From NCBI RefSeq assembly GCF_021191705.1, contig NZ_JAIWPU010000009.1:62001-126000 (forward strand): a DNA stretch of 64,000 nt. Reading direction: 5' to 3'. The stretch is from Proluteimonas flavola. Lineage in GTDB: Bacteria; Pseudomonadota; Gammaproteobacteria; Xanthomonadales; Xanthomonadaceae. Position numbers and translations under genes: made by a program. The number at the start of each line of letters is the position of its first letter. The first letter of the stretch is position 1. The notes below the pieces were generated by a model. It made no database searches. It was not told where the DNA came from and saw nothing but the letters and a program-made list of their open reading frames with translations. Shown here one piece after another: positions 1 through 10,298 of the stretch.

Positions 1-490
1 GTATCAGCAGCCCGCCATAGACGGCGCCCGCCAGTGCGACCCCGGAGCGCTCCACCCGGCGGATGTCGGTCGCCTGCGCGAGCACCGGGCGCAGGCTGCC
101 GTGCAGCCCGCCTTCGATCTCGGCCTCGACCACCATGGCTCCACGTGCATTGCGGGGCAGGAGGAACGCGTACCCGGCCGGCAGGATGCCCTCGTCCGCA
201 CCGACGCGGAAGAAGTCCAGGGCCTCGCTGCGCCAGCCGTCGGCGGACACCAGTTGCAGGCGGTCGACCGGTTCGCGCGGGAACCACAGGGCCCAGCGCT
301 CCGCGCCGTCGTCCGGCAGTGCGAAGCGAAGCTGCAGCACACCGTCCGACAGCGGCTCGACTTCGACCGGCCGGCTTTCCTCCGGTCGCAGCTGGGTCGT
401 CGAGACCAGCGCGGCGAACAGGCCCATCAGCAGCAAGAGGCAGGCGGCGAGCACCCATCCGTGGCCAGGCAACGCGCGCGTGGCGTTCAT
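1..490 (-). CDS. 7TM-DISM sensor/signalling protein, N-terminal part (cut by window edge)
   Basis: The ATG at 490 opens a reading frame that runs without a stop off the left edge, so only about 163 N-terminal residues are visible. A hydrophobic segment at residues 12-30 ([18 protein letters not shown]) is followed by an extracytoplasmic beta-rich domain, and the visible end, [13 protein letters not shown], looks like the first helix of a 7TMR-DISM membrane block. In this family the membrane block is normally followed by a GGDEF, histidine kinase or similar output domain, which lies outside the window, so the output is unknown. It is divergent from glnS. The fold assignment is by pattern only, because no catalytic domain is in view. 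Confidence 0.55.
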   Translation of the reverse strand, partial: MNATRALPGHGWVLAACLLLLMGLFAALVSTTQLRPEESRPVEVEPLSDGVLQLRFALPDDGAERWALWFPREPVDRLQLVSADGWRSEALDFFRVGADEGILPAGYAFLLPRNARGAMVVEAEIEGGLHGSLRPVLAQATDIRRVERSGVALAGAVYGGLLI

Positions 491-733
491 CTCCATCGAC
501 AGACCTGCCCGTCGACCGCGTACGTACGCAATCGGCATGCATCGAACATCGAATGCGCCCGAACGCGCATGTATGGTTCCCCGATTCCGCCCCGGATCAT
601 CCCTGCCCTGCTCAAGCAAATCGCGCGCCAGGGTTTCCGTACCGCCGTCACGGAATTATGGCAGGAGTAGATCACGGAAACTGCACCCACTCCGTCACAC
701 GCGACACGGACGCGTCGCATGTGGACCGTCCGC

Positions 734-739
734 TACACT
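734..739 (+). promoter_or_regulatory. probable -10 element of glnS
   Basis: TACACT lies 34 bases before the glnS start in the divergent gap 491-773. No good -35 is visible 17 bases upstream. The same TACACT hexamer in a similar context precedes fur, which supports it slightly. The rest of the 283-base gap shows only a short GCGTACGTACGC palindrome near 518-529. Confidence 0.35.
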
Positions 740-773
740 GCACGGCTCTTCCGCAGCCGCCGCCCGAGCCTCC

Positions 774-2537
<1,764 letters not shown>

Positions 2538-2612
2538 GGCGCTGCGGTACACCCGCGACATCTCTCTATCGCGCGTATACCGGTCGTTCCATCCGGACGC
2601 CAGGACGCTCGA

Positions 2613-2632
2613 GCCCGCCGGCTCCGGCGGGC
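2613..2632. other. GC-rich hairpin after glnS
   Basis: GCCCGCC (2613-2619) pairs with GGCGGGC (2626-2632) 75 bases after the glnS stop. There is no T-run after it, so it may only slow transcription or protect the mRNA 3' end. Confidence 0.3.
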
Positions 2633-2664
2633 GCTCGACACGCGGGGGCGGTAACATCCCCGGC

Positions 2665-3054
2665 ATGATCCGCCTGCGCGCCCTGTCGTTCCGCCTGTTG
2701 CCTGCCCTGCTGTTGCTGGCGCTGGTGGCGTGCGCGGCGCCTGCGCCGCCGGTCGCCGAGGCCGCGCCGCCGCCGAATGCGCCGGTCATCGATCGACCCG
2801 TCGCACCGTCGGGCGTGCCGGATCTCGACACCAGCTGCCGCGTCGACAGCGATTGCGCGGTCAAGAACGTCGGCAGCTGCTGCGGCTACCAGCCGGCCTG
2901 CGTCAATGCGAACGCGCAGGTCGATCCGCAGGCGGTGCAGGCCGATTGCGCGCGCCGCGGCATCGCCGGCGTCTGCGGCTTCGTCGAGATCCAGTCCTGC
3001 GCATGCGTCAACTCGCGCTGCGAGGCGCCCGCACCGGGCAGCCTGCTGCGCTGA
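2665..3054 (+). CDS. small cysteine-rich lipoprotein, function unknown
   Basis: The 129-residue product has a lipoprotein signal peptide (hydrophobic LLPALLLLALVAC, lipobox LVAC, lipidated Cys at residue 23). A Pro/Ala-rich linker follows, then a compact C-terminal domain with ten cysteines (TSC, SDC, SCC, PAC, ADC, GVC, SCAC, SRC), an even number that suggests several disulfides in the periplasm or on the outer membrane. I do not recognise a named family. It sits 26 bases ahead of the deaminase gene on the same strand, with no obvious functional link. The start is the first ATG before the signal peptide. Confidence 0.75.
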   Translation: MIRLRALSFRLLPALLLLALVACAAPAPPVAEAAPPPNAPVIDRPVAPSGVPDLDTSCRVDSDCAVKNVGSCCGYQPACVNANAQVDPQAVQADCARRGIAGVCGFVEIQSCACVNSRCEAPAPGSLLR

Positions 3055-3080
3055 TCCCCGCTTCTTTTCCGGAAATTCCA

Positions 3081-3641
3081 ATGCTGTATGCCCAGGTCCA
3101 CCTGACCCTGCCCGCGTGGGTGCACGAACACGTCGACGTGTCGCGCGCCTACGCCGGCGACGACGCCAAGGTCGCGCTCGCGATCGACCTCTCGCGCCTG
3201 AACATCGAGGCGCAGAGTGGCGGTCCGTTCGGCGCGGCCGTGTTCGGCAGCGACGACCGCATCATCGCCGTCGGCGTGAACCGGGTGATGCCGCATACCT
3301 GCTCGGTCGCGCATGCCGAAACGATGGCCTACATGCTCGCGCAGCAGCGCTTGCAGACGCCGCGCCTCAACGAGCGCGGCGGCCCGGTCACGCTGGCGAC
3401 GTCCTCGCAGCCGTGCTGCATGTGCTATGGCGCGACGGTGTGGGCCGGCATCGACCGGCTGCTGATCGGCGCGCGTGCCGAGGACGTCGAGACACTGACG
3501 CCGTTCGACGAAGGCCCCTTGCCCGAAGACTGGATCGGCGCGCTGAACCAGCGCGGGATCGACGTCGTGCGCGACCTGCTGCGCGACGACGCGCGCGCGG
3601 TGCTGCGCACCTATGGCGAAACCGACGGGGCGAAGTACTGA
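3081..3641 (+). CDS. nucleoside/guanine deaminase-like zinc hydrolase
   Basis: This 186-residue member of the cytidine/deoxycytidylate deaminase superfamily carries the zinc site H78-A-E80 (SVAHAE) and P111-C112-x-x-C115 (SQPCCMC), where His and two Cys bind zinc and Glu shuttles the proton. The order of elements and the PFGAAVF strand resemble guanine deaminase and tRNA-adenosine deaminase-like proteins. TadA itself is smaller and normally begins nearer the FGAVI strand, so a free purine or nucleoside substrate is more likely. The roughly 45 residues before the core are typical of the guanine-deaminase branch. rlmM starts one base after its stop, so the two are probably co-transcribed. The exact substrate cannot be read from sequence. 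Confidence 0.8.
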   Translation: MLYAQVHLTLPAWVHEHVDVSRAYAGDDAKVALAIDLSRLNIEAQSGGPFGAAVFGSDDRIIAVGVNRVMPHTCSVAHAETMAYMLAQQRLQTPRLNERGGPVTLATSSQPCCMCYGATVWAGIDRLLIGARAEDVETLTPFDEGPLPEDWIGALNQRGIDVVRDLLRDDARAVLRTYGETDGAKY

Positions 3642-3642
3642 C

Positions 3643-4767
3643 ATGCGCGATCTCGATACCGATCACACCGATCCCGTCGCCGGGCCGGCCGACGACGCGA
3701 CCTCGCCGCTGCATGCGATCAGCGGCCTGCTCTGCTATTGCCGCCCCGGCTTCGAGCCCGACCTCGCCGCGGAACTGACCGAGCGCGCCGCCGGCGTGCA
3801 TGTCGCCGGCTACGCGCAAACCAGGCGCGGCGATGGCTACGTGCTGTTCCATTCCGACAACGGCCCGTCGCTGACCAGCGAACTGCCGTTCCGCGAACTG
3901 ATCTTCGCGCGCCAGAAGCTGATGCTGCTGGCCGAACTGCGCGACCTCGACCCGACCGACCGCATCACGCCGATCTTCGACGTGCTGGCCGGGCGCGGTC
4001 GCCACGGCGAACTGATGGTCGAGCATCCCGATTCCGACGAAGGCAAGCAGCTCGCCGGCCTGGCGCGCAGCTTCGGCAATGCGCTGCGTCCGGCGCTGCG
4101 CAAGCGCGGCTTCCTGAGCCAGAAGGACGAGACGCGCTTCCCGCGCCTGCATGTGTTCTTCGTGTCGGGCACGCACGCCTACATCGCGCAGTCGGTGGTC
4201 GGCGACAGCGCGCCGTGGGCGATGGGCATTCCGCGTCTGCGCACGCATGCCGATGCGCCGTCGCGCTCGGCGCTGAAGCTCGAAGAAGCCTTCATGGCGC
4301 TGCTGACCGAACGCGAGCGCAATGCGCGCATCAAGCCCGGCATGCGCGCCGTCGATCTGGGCGCTGCGCCCGGCGGCTGGACCTGGGTGCTGACGCGCGA
4401 ACACATGCGCGTGGTCGCGGTCGACAACGGGCCGATGCAGGCCGACCTGATGGACACCGGCCTGGTCGACCATCACCGCGTCGACGGCTTCCGCTACCAG
4501 CCCGTCGGCGCGGTCGACTGGCTGGTCTGCGACATGGTCGAACAGCCGCGCAAGGTCGCCGAGCGCATGGCGACCTGGTTCCGCGAAGGCTGGTGCCGCA
4601 ACGCGGTCTTCAACCTCAAGCTGCCGATGAAGAAGCGCTGGCAGGAAACGCTGCTGGCGCTGGACCTGTTCGCCAACAACGCCGGCGAGCACGAGAACCT
4701 GATCATCCGCGCGCGCCAGCTGTATCACGACCGCGAAGAGATCACGGTCTACGCCAGCGTCGACTGA
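3643..4767 (+). CDS. rlmM: 23S rRNA 2'-O-ribose methyltransferase RlmM
   Basis: The 374-residue protein matches RlmM, which methylates the 2'-hydroxyl of C2498 of 23S rRNA using S-adenosylmethionine. An N-terminal THUMP-like region (ISGLLCYCRPGFEPDLAAEL) precedes a Rossmann methyltransferase domain with the SAM loop DLGAAPGGWTWVL at about residues 238-250. The later conserved block VFNLKLPMKKRW contains the catalytic-tetrad Lys of this family. Length agrees with the E. coli protein (about 366). Translation starts right after the deaminase stop. Confidence 0.93.
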   Translation: MRDLDTDHTDPVAGPADDATSPLHAISGLLCYCRPGFEPDLAAELTERAAGVHVAGYAQTRRGDGYVLFHSDNGPSLTSELPFRELIFARQKLMLLAELRDLDPTDRITPIFDVLAGRGRHGELMVEHPDSDEGKQLAGLARSFGNALRPALRKRGFLSQKDETRFPRLHVFFVSGTHAYIAQSVVGDSAPWAMGIPRLRTHADAPSRSALKLEEAFMALLTERERNARIKPGMRAVDLGAAPGGWTWVLTREHMRVVAVDNGPMQADLMDTGLVDHHRVDGFRYQPVGAVDWLVCDMVEQPRKVAERMATWFREGWCRNAVFNLKLPMKKRWQETLLALDLFANNAGEHENLIIRARQLYHDREEITVYASVD

Positions 4768-4788
4768 TTCGGACCCCGGGAGCGCGTC

Positions 4789-5130
4789 ATGGCAGCAGGC
4801 TGGATCACCGTCGTCGCCCCGTACCTGCCGGAGATCGTCCGGCTGGCGCGGCCGATCTTCACCCGCACGCCGCCGCCCCTCGTCGATCTGGGGCAGCAGC
4901 GCCGCAACGACATGATCGATGCGCAGATCACCGAACTGCAGGACGCCGCGAGCCAGAACGCCGACTCGATCGGCAAGCTGGCCGCCGACATGCAGAAGAC
5001 CATCGAGGCGCTGCAACTGGGCGCGGCGCGTGTCGAACAGCGCCTGCTGCGCGCGCAGGTCCTTGCGGTGGTCGCGAGCACCGTCGCACTGCTGGCCTTC
5101 GGCCTCGCCGCCTGGGCGCTCGCGCGTTGA
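4789..5130 (+). CDS. small tail-anchored membrane protein with coiled coil, function unknown
   Basis: The product is 113 residues. Residues about 40-85 are heptad-like (MIDAQITELQDAASQNADSI, then a second stretch ending VEQRLLRA) and predict a coiled coil. A single C-terminal transmembrane helix follows (VVASTVALLAFGLAAWAL), ending two residues from the C-terminus, so the coiled coil probably faces the cytoplasm. No enzymatic motif is present. It follows rlmM by 21 bases and could be in the same transcript. Confidence 0.65.
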   Translation: MAAGWITVVAPYLPEIVRLARPIFTRTPPPLVDLGQQRRNDMIDAQITELQDAASQNADSIGKLAADMQKTIEALQLGAARVEQRLLRAQVLAVVASTVALLAFGLAAWALAR

Positions 5131-5158
5131 GGCAACACTGATCACCTCGAACCAGCTC

Positions 5159-5265
5159 GTCATTCCCGCGAAGGCGGCAATCCAGTGGGCTTTCACGCCA
5201 TTGAACGCACAGGCGCTGGATGACCAGCCATGCGGCTGTTGAAAACCCGCCTTCGCGGGAATGAC
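5159..5265. repeat. REP/ITR-type palindromic repeat element
   Basis: A perfect 19-bp inverted repeat, GTCATTCCCGCGAAGGCGG at 5159-5177 and its complement at 5247-5265, encloses 69 bases that contain a second nested pair (ATCCAG near 5180, CTGGAT near 5216). The sequence ATTCCCGCGAAGGCGG is the common xanthomonad/pseudomonad intergenic repeat. Such elements are usually mobilised in trans by REP-associated transposases. No such gene is in the window. Confidence 0.8.
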
Positions 5266-5407
5266 ATGTCTTCAGCGCAACCCCAGAACCTGTTCAAGAT
5301 CCATCGCGAGCCCAGCCGCCATGCGCTGGGGTCCTTGAACAGGCGCTGACACGGACGCCACACCGGCGCTGCATACTGCGCGCGCCCTCCCCACCGGATT
5401 GACCCGC

Positions 5408-6343
5408 ATGGCGTCCAGCCTGCTGACCCTGCTCGACGATATCGCCACCGTGCTCGACGACGTGGCCCTGATGACCAAGGTGGCCGCGCGCAAGTCCGCC
5501 GGCGTGCTCGGCGACGATCTCGCCCTCAATGCCCAACAGGTCACCGGCGTGCAGGCCGACCGCGAACTGCCGGTGGTCTGGGCGGTCGCCAAGGGCTCGG
5601 CGCGCAACAAGCTGATCCTCGTGCCTGCCGCGCTGGCGATCAGCGCATGGCTGCCGTGGCTGGTCACGCCGCTGCTGATGGCCGGCGGCCTGTTCCTCTG
5701 CTACGAGGGCTTCGAGAAGGTGCTGCACAAGCTGCTGCACAAGGCCGAGGACGACGCCGCCAAGCCGGGCCGCACCGCCGCGCTCGCGGGCACCGACGTC
5801 GATCCGGTGGCATTCGAGCGCGACAAGATCCGCGGCGCGGTGCGTACCGACCTGATCCTGTCGGCCGAGATCATCGCGATCACCCTCGGCACCGTCGCCG
5901 GCGCCGCGTTCGCGACCCAGGTCGGCGTGCTGGTCGGCATTTCGGCGTTGATGACGGCCGGCGTCTACGGCCTCGTCGCGGGCATCGTCAAGCTCGACGA
6001 CGCCGGCCTGTACCTGAGCAGGCGCGCATCCGGCGCGGCGCAGGCGATCGGCCGCGGCATCCTGCGCGTCGCGCCATGGCTGATGAAGACCCTGGCGATC
6101 GTCGGCACCGCGGCGATGTTCCTCGTCGGCGGCGGCATCCTGACCCACGGCGTGCACGACGTGCAGACCTGGATCGACGACGCGGCGACCGGCCTGGGCG
6201 CGCTGCCGGAAGTCGGCGTGGTGCTGGGCGCGATGTTGCCGACGGTGATCAACGCGGTGGTCGGCATCGTCGCCGGCGGCATCGTGGTGGGCATCATCGC
6301 GCTGGTCCGGCGCATGCGCGGCAAGCCTGCGCTCGCGCACTGA
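5408..6343 (+). CDS. yedI: DUF808 (YedI-type) inner-membrane protein
   Basis: The 311-residue polytopic membrane protein closely follows E. coli YedI: it begins [20 protein letters not shown] and contains [18 protein letters not shown] and [12 protein letters not shown], which are near-invariant in DUF808 proteins. Hydrophobic segments lie near residues 75-100, 150-200 and 225-300. The function of the family is not established; a transport role has been suggested. The ATG at 5408 was chosen over an in-frame TTG at 5399 because homologues begin with this sequence. The gap before it carries the palindromic repeat and a short CCTGTTCAAG/CTTGAACAGG inverted pair near 5290-5340. Confidence 0.9.
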   Translation: MASSLLTLLDDIATVLDDVALMTKVAARKSAGVLGDDLALNAQQVTGVQADRELPVVWAVAKGSARNKLILVPAALAISAWLPWLVTPLLMAGGLFLCYEGFEKVLHKLLHKAEDDAAKPGRTAALAGTDVDPVAFERDKIRGAVRTDLILSAEIIAITLGTVAGAAFATQVGVLVGISALMTAGVYGLVAGIVKLDDAGLYLSRRASGAAQAIGRGILRVAPWLMKTLAIVGTAAMFLVGGGILTHGVHDVQTWIDDAATGLGALPEVGVVLGAMLPTVINAVVGIVAGGIVVGIIALVRRMRGKPALAH

Positions 6344-6353
6344 CGGCGCGCGA

Positions 6354-6656
6354 TCAGCAGGGCAGGACGAAAGCGCCGAGCCAGATCATCAGGCCGGCGA
6401 GCCACATGCCCAACATCACCAGGCAAGCGCCGCCGAGCCACACCGCGCGCTTGCCCGGTCGTGCGTCTCGGGTGCGTCGCCACGTGAACACCGGCGCGGC
6501 GAGTCCGATACACACGGCGAGCGCGAGCACGCCGTAACCGAGCACGACGAACCCGCCCGGCTTGACCGACTCGACCGGGCACTGGGTCATCGCGAACGCC
6601 GGTGCCGCGGCGCACGCCAGCAGTGTGGCAATCAGCAATCGGAACGCCGGACTCAA
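6354..6656 (-). CDS. small exported or membrane protein, function unknown
   Basis: Starting at the TTG at 6656, which overlaps the preceding hydroxylase stop as TTGA, the product is 100 residues with a clean signal peptide (MSPAFRLLIATLLACAAAPAFA). It continues with two hydrophobic helices (VVLGYGVLALAVCIGLAAPV and LGGACLVMLGMWLAGLMIWL). A GTG at 6677 in the same frame is an alternative start. TTG is preferred because a GGCGGGA Shine-Dalgarno-like stretch sits just upstream. No family is recognised. It is the last gene of the minus-strand ubiquinone-hydroxylase transcript. Confidence 0.6.
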   Translation of the reverse strand: MSPAFRLLIATLLACAAAPAFAMTQCPVESVKPGGFVVLGYGVLALAVCIGLAAPVFTWRRTRDARPGKRAVWLGGACLVMLGMWLAGLMIWLGAFVLPC

Positions 6657-7831
6657 AGTCCCGCCGCCCGCTTCCACAACAGATTGCGCAGCGGCGGCAG
6701 GGCCTGCGCAATGCCGAGCGCATGGCTGCGCAGCAGCACCGGCAACAGCGCCTCGTTGGAATACGCGCGGTTGATCGATTCGAAGGCATGCGCGGCGACC
6801 GCGCTCTCGCTGCGCCGCGTGCGCGCCCAGCGCGCGAGACGTTGCGGCGCATCCCAGCGCGCGCCGCGACGACGCGCATCGGCGACGCTGTCCGCAAGCC
6901 CGATCACATCGCGCAGGCCGAGATTCACGCCCTGCCCGGCCAGCGGATGCACGACGTGCGCCGCATCGCCGATCACCAGCACGCGGCCCTGCACTTGCGC
7001 ATCGGCCAGCTGCCGCCGCAGCGGAAACGCGGCGCGTGGCGAGACCGGCGTCAGCGTGCCGAGCCGGCCGCCGGACGCGCGCGTCAAGGCATCGCCGAAC
7101 GCCGCGTCGTCGAGTTCGCGCATCCGCGCCGCTTCATCGGCGGGCAGCGTCCAGACGATGGAACTGCGGCCCTGTTCGACCGGCAGCAGCGCCAGCGGAC
7201 CGGTCGGCAGGAAACGCTGCCACGCGGTATCGCGATGCGGCCCGGTGCTGTCGACATAGCCGACCACGCCGGCCTGCGCGTAGTCGTGCGCACGGGTGCC
7301 GATGCCGGCGAGCGTGCGCAGCGTCGAGGCGGCGCCGTCGGCGGCGATCGCCAGACGCGCTTCGATCCGGCTGCCCGCATCGAGGCGCAGGGTCACGCCG
7401 TCGGCGTCCTGCTCCAGCGCCTCGACCTGCGCCGGTGCGCGCACGTCGACGCCGGCCGCGGCCAGGCGTGCCCACAGCCGGTCGACCAGCAGGCCGTGTT
7501 CGACGATCCAGCCGAGCTCGCGCATGCCGAGCTGGTCGGCATCGAACACCAGTTCGCTGCCGCCGCCCGCGTCCCAGACCTGCATGCGCCGGTAGGGATG
7601 CGCACGCGCAGCACGGACATCGTCCCAGGCGCCAACCGAACGCAGCAGGCCGGCGCTGTCGTGCGCGAATGCATAGACGCGCAGATCGGGATGCGCCGCC
7701 GACCACGCAGCCGGTGCACGCGCCTCGACCAGCACCACGTCGCGATCCTGCGCGGCCAGCGCCAGCGCGCACGCGGCGCCGACCACGCCCCCCCCGACGA
7801 TCACGGCATCGCGTCGCTCGCGGCGGCTCAT
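6653..7831 (-). CDS. UbiH/UbiF/VisC-family ubiquinone biosynthesis FAD hydroxylase
   Basis: This 392-residue flavoprotein monooxygenase acts in aerobic ubiquinone ring hydroxylation. It shows the N-terminal FAD dinucleotide fold (AVIVGGGVVGAACALALA) and the second FAD motif in the form IGDAAHVVHPLAGQGVNLGLRD, characteristic of the UbiI/UbiF/VisC branch rather than UbiH. The ring position it hydroxylates (C5 for UbiI, C6 for UbiF) cannot be decided from sequence alone. It begins inside the end of the adjacent UbiH gene by a 4-bp ATGA overlap (7828-7831), so the two are translationally coupled. Confidence 0.88.
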   Translation of the reverse strand: MSRRERRDAVIVGGGVVGAACALALAAQDRDVVLVEARAPAAWSAAHPDLRVYAFAHDSAGLLRSVGAWDDVRAARAHPYRRMQVWDAGGGSELVFDADQLGMRELGWIVEHGLLVDRLWARLAAAGVDVRAPAQVEALEQDADGVTLRLDAGSRIEARLAIAADGAASTLRTLAGIGTRAHDYAQAGVVGYVDSTGPHRDTAWQRFLPTGPLALLPVEQGRSSIVWTLPADEAARMRELDDAAFGDALTRASGGRLGTLTPVSPRAAFPLRRQLADAQVQGRVLVIGDAAHVVHPLAGQGVNLGLRDVIGLADSVADARRRGARWDAPQRLARWARTRRSESAVAAHAFESINRAYSNEALLPVLLRSHALGIAQALPPLRNLLWKRAAGL

Positions 7832-9051
7832 GCGGCGGCTCCACGGCACAGCATCGGCACGTCGCCCCGATAGCCCATCGCGCCGCCGGCCAGCATCGCC
7901 TGCAGCGCCGAATCGCGGTCGATCGCCAGCAGCCCGAGGCTGCGCAGCGGCCGCAGCAGGCGCGCGGAATTGGACGTCACGCGCGCGAGCCCATCGGAGA
8001 ACGCGAGCGTGCGGCTGCGGTCGTCCTGGCGGCGTGCGGCGTGGCGTTCGAGCAGTCCGGGCACGCCGGGATCGTCGGCGCCTGCGATGCATTCGGCCAG
8101 GGTGAGCGCATCGCGCAGACCGAGGTTGAAGCCCTGCGCGCCGATCGGATGCAGGCTCTGCGCCGCGTTGCCGACCAGCACGGCGCGATCCGCGATGGTC
8201 TGCGCGGCGACCACGCGCCGCAGCGCATAGCGGCTGCGCGGACCGACCGAGAGGAAGCGACCGGCGCGCCAGCCGAATGCGGCCTGCACGCGCGCGACGA
8301 ACGCCGCGTCGTCGAGCGCGGCGACGGCATCGGCCGTGTCGCTGGCGACACCGTGGACCAAACCGTACTGCCGGTCGCCGCGCGGCAGCAGCGCGGTCGG
8401 ACCGGTATCGGTCAGGCGCTCGAAGGCGCGACCATCCGGCGCACGCGCGGTGCGCAAGCGGGCGATGAACAGGGTCTGCGCGTAGTCGTGGATCTCGGCG
8501 TCGATGCCGAGCGCCTGGCGCACCGCACTCTCGGCACCATCGGCGCCGACCACCAGGCATGCACGCACGCGGCTCTCGCCGTCCGGCCCGCTGAGCCGGA
8601 CCACGCGATGGCCGTCCTCGATGCCGTCGAACCCGGTGAAGCGCGCCGGCCGGTAGCGCACCAGTCGCGGCAGTTCCGTCAGACGCGCTTCGAGCGCCTC
8701 GCCGAAATCGCGCGCGACCACGACCTGCCCGAACGCCGCGCGCCCGTAGTCGGCCGCGGCCAGCTTCACCCGGCCGAAGTCGCCGGCGCGGCTGACGTGG
8801 ATCTCGCGGATCGGCCCGCCGGGCGCGCGCAGCTTCTGCAGCACGCCGAGCGCGGTCAGCGCGCTCACGGTGACCTCGGCGAAGCTGAGATTGCGCTCGT
8901 CGAAGACCGCCGGCATCGACGCCGGTGGCGTGGCTTCGACCAGGGCGGCATCGACGCCGGCACGGTCCAGCGCGATCGCGAGACTGGCGCCGACCAGACC
9001 GCCGCCGACGATGAGCACCGGATGCACCGGTTCTGGATGTGTTTCGACCAT
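7828..9051 (-). CDS. ubiH: 2-octaprenyl-6-methoxyphenol hydroxylase UbiH
   Basis: The 407-residue FAD monooxygenase catalyses a hydroxylation step of ubiquinone synthesis. The FAD-binding N-terminus reads VLIVGGGLVGASLAIALDRA. The second FAD motif reads VGNAAQSLHPIGAQGFNLGL, and the GNAAQ-LHP variant (instead of GDAAH) is the hallmark of UbiH proteins. It is first of three genes on a minus-strand transcript (ubiH, second hydroxylase, small membrane protein) and is divergent from the cobalamin genes, separated by 89 bases. Confidence 0.9.
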   Translation of the reverse strand: MVETHPEPVHPVLIVGGGLVGASLAIALDRAGVDAALVEATPPASMPAVFDERNLSFAEVTVSALTALGVLQKLRAPGGPIREIHVSRAGDFGRVKLAAADYGRAAFGQVVVARDFGEALEARLTELPRLVRYRPARFTGFDGIEDGHRVVRLSGPDGESRVRACLVVGADGAESAVRQALGIDAEIHDYAQTLFIARLRTARAPDGRAFERLTDTGPTALLPRGDRQYGLVHGVASDTADAVAALDDAAFVARVQAAFGWRAGRFLSVGPRSRYALRRVVAAQTIADRAVLVGNAAQSLHPIGAQGFNLGLRDALTLAECIAGADDPGVPGLLERHAARRQDDRSRTLAFSDGLARVTSNSARLLRPLRSLGLLAIDRDSALQAMLAGGAMGYRGDVPMLCRGAAA

Positions 9052-9099
9052 GGCCGCGATGATACGCGCCGCCCTCTGCGCCCCGCACTGCGGCTCCGC

Positions 9100-9105
9100 T
9101 AGAAT
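9100..9105 (+). promoter_or_regulatory. probable -10 of the btuM-pduO transcript
   Basis: TAGAAT within GCTAGAATGCGGG lies 35 bases before the gene. The same GCTAGAATGCGGG string occurs upstream of dapB (52125-52137), which suggests a local promoter consensus. No strong -35 is visible. The 89-base gap is too short for a cobalamin riboswitch. Confidence 0.45.
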
Positions 9106-9140
9106 GCGGGTTCGACCCGACGTTGCACCGGAGCTCTCCG

Positions 9141-9731
9141 ATGACCCTCACCGCCCGCCGCGCCACGATCTTCGCCCTGCTGGCCGCGCTGATGGCCGCG
9201 ACCCGGCTGCACCACTTCGCCGCGATCCCCGATGCCTCGTGGGCGGTCTTCTTCATCGGCGGCTTCTATCTCGCGAACTGGCAGCGCTGGGCGTTCCCGG
9301 CGCTGATGGCGCTGGCGGTCGCGGTGGACTGGTTCGTCGTCACCAGCCAGGGCCTGTCGTTCTGGCAGCACTACTGCGTATCGCCGGCCTACTGGTGCCT
9401 GGTGCCCGCGTATTTCGCGCTGTGGGCCGGTGGTGGCCTGCTGCGTCGTCACCTGTCCGCCTCCGCGCCGGTCGCGATCGGCCAGTTGGTCGTCGCCCTG
9501 GTGGCCTCGGTCGCGGCCTGCCATCTGCTGGCGCAGGGCAGCTTCTACTGGATCAGCGCGTCGGTCGCCGATCCCACGCTCGCCGGCTGGTGGAAGAACT
9601 ACAGCGACTGGCTGCTGCCCTATATGCGCACCGCCGCCCTGTACGTCGGCACCGCCGCGATGGCCCACGTGCTGCTGACGCGCGTACTGCCGAAGCCGGC
9701 GACCGGCGCCAGTCCGCTGCACGCCGACTGA
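9141..9731 (+). CDS. btuM: BtuM-like cobalamin uptake membrane protein
   Basis: The 196-residue integral membrane protein has about six hydrophobic segments (near residues 8-22, 35-62, 84-100, 110-135, 163-180). It is called BtuM, the solitary B12 transporter of Gram-negative bacteria, from three features. It has the right size and topology. A cysteine at residue 79 (FWQHYCVSPAYWC) is close to the cobalt-liganding Cys80 that I recall for the characterised Thiobacillus protein. The next gene on the transcript is the cobalamin adenosyltransferase. The ATG at 9141 has a GGAG Shine-Dalgarno 8 bases upstream; an in-frame TTG at 9123 is less likely. If the call is wrong, it is an unassigned membrane protein of the cobalamin locus. 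Confidence 0.65.
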   Translation: MTLTARRATIFALLAALMAATRLHHFAAIPDASWAVFFIGGFYLANWQRWAFPALMALAVAVDWFVVTSQGLSFWQHYCVSPAYWCLVPAYFALWAGGGLLRRHLSASAPVAIGQLVVALVASVAACHLLAQGSFYWISASVADPTLAGWWKNYSDWLLPYMRTAALYVGTAAMAHVLLTRVLPKPATGASPLHAD

Positions 9732-9743
9732 CGTTTCGCGCCG

Positions 9744-10295
9744 ATGGGCAACCGCCTCTCGAAGATCTACACCCGCACCGGCGACGACGGTTCGACCGGC
9801 CTGGGCGACGGCGCCCGGGTCGGCAAGGATTCTTTGCGCGTGGCCGCCTACGGCACGGTCGACGAGGCCAACTCGACGATCGGCCTGCTGCTGGCCGCCG
9901 GGATGCCCGACGACATCCGCGAGTTGCTGACGACCGTGCAGCACCAGTTGTTCGATCTCGGCGGCGAGTTGTGCATTCCCGGCCACGCCGCGATCGAAGA
10001 CGCCGATGTCGAGCGCCTCGAACAGCAGCTCGACCGCTACAACGACGACCTGCCGCCGCTGAAGGATTTCATCCTGCCCGGTGGCGGCGAGGCGGCGGCG
10101 CGCTGTCATATCGCCCGCACCGTGGTCCGTCGCGCCGAACGCGAATCGGTGGCGCTGGCGCGTGTCGAGGCCGTCCGCCCGCAGGCGGTGCGCTATCTCA
10201 ACCGGCTGTCGGACCTGCTGTTCGTGCTCGCCCGGGTGCTGGCGCGCGCCAGCGGCCACGGCGAGGTGCTGTGGCACCACGAGCGGCGGCGCTGA
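9744..10295 (+). CDS. pduO: PduO-type ATP:cob(I)alamin adenosyltransferase
   Basis: This 183-residue enzyme transfers the adenosyl group of ATP to cob(I)alamin to make adenosylcobalamin. The diagnostic N-terminal ATP loop KIYTRTGDDGSTGLGDGARV (residues 7-26) is complete, and the C-terminal motif RRAERES followed by YLNRLSDLLFVLAR matches the MMAB/PduO trimer interface and cobalamin site. Its start lies 12 bases after the putative B12 importer, consistent with an uptake-then-activation operon. It is the PduO, not the CobA/BtuR, type of adenosyltransferase. Confidence 0.93.
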   Translation: MGNRLSKIYTRTGDDGSTGLGDGARVGKDSLRVAAYGTVDEANSTIGLLLAAGMPDDIRELLTTVQHQLFDLGGELCIPGHAAIEDADVERLEQQLDRYNDDLPPLKDFILPGGGEAAARCHIARTVVRRAERESVALARVEAVRPQAVRYLNRLSDLLFVLARVLARASGHGEVLWHHERRR

Positions 10296-10298
10296 GCG

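Noticed and set aside
9052-9140. Cobalamin riboswitch before btuM
   Set aside because: The 89-base gap is too short and no B12-box-like sequence is present.
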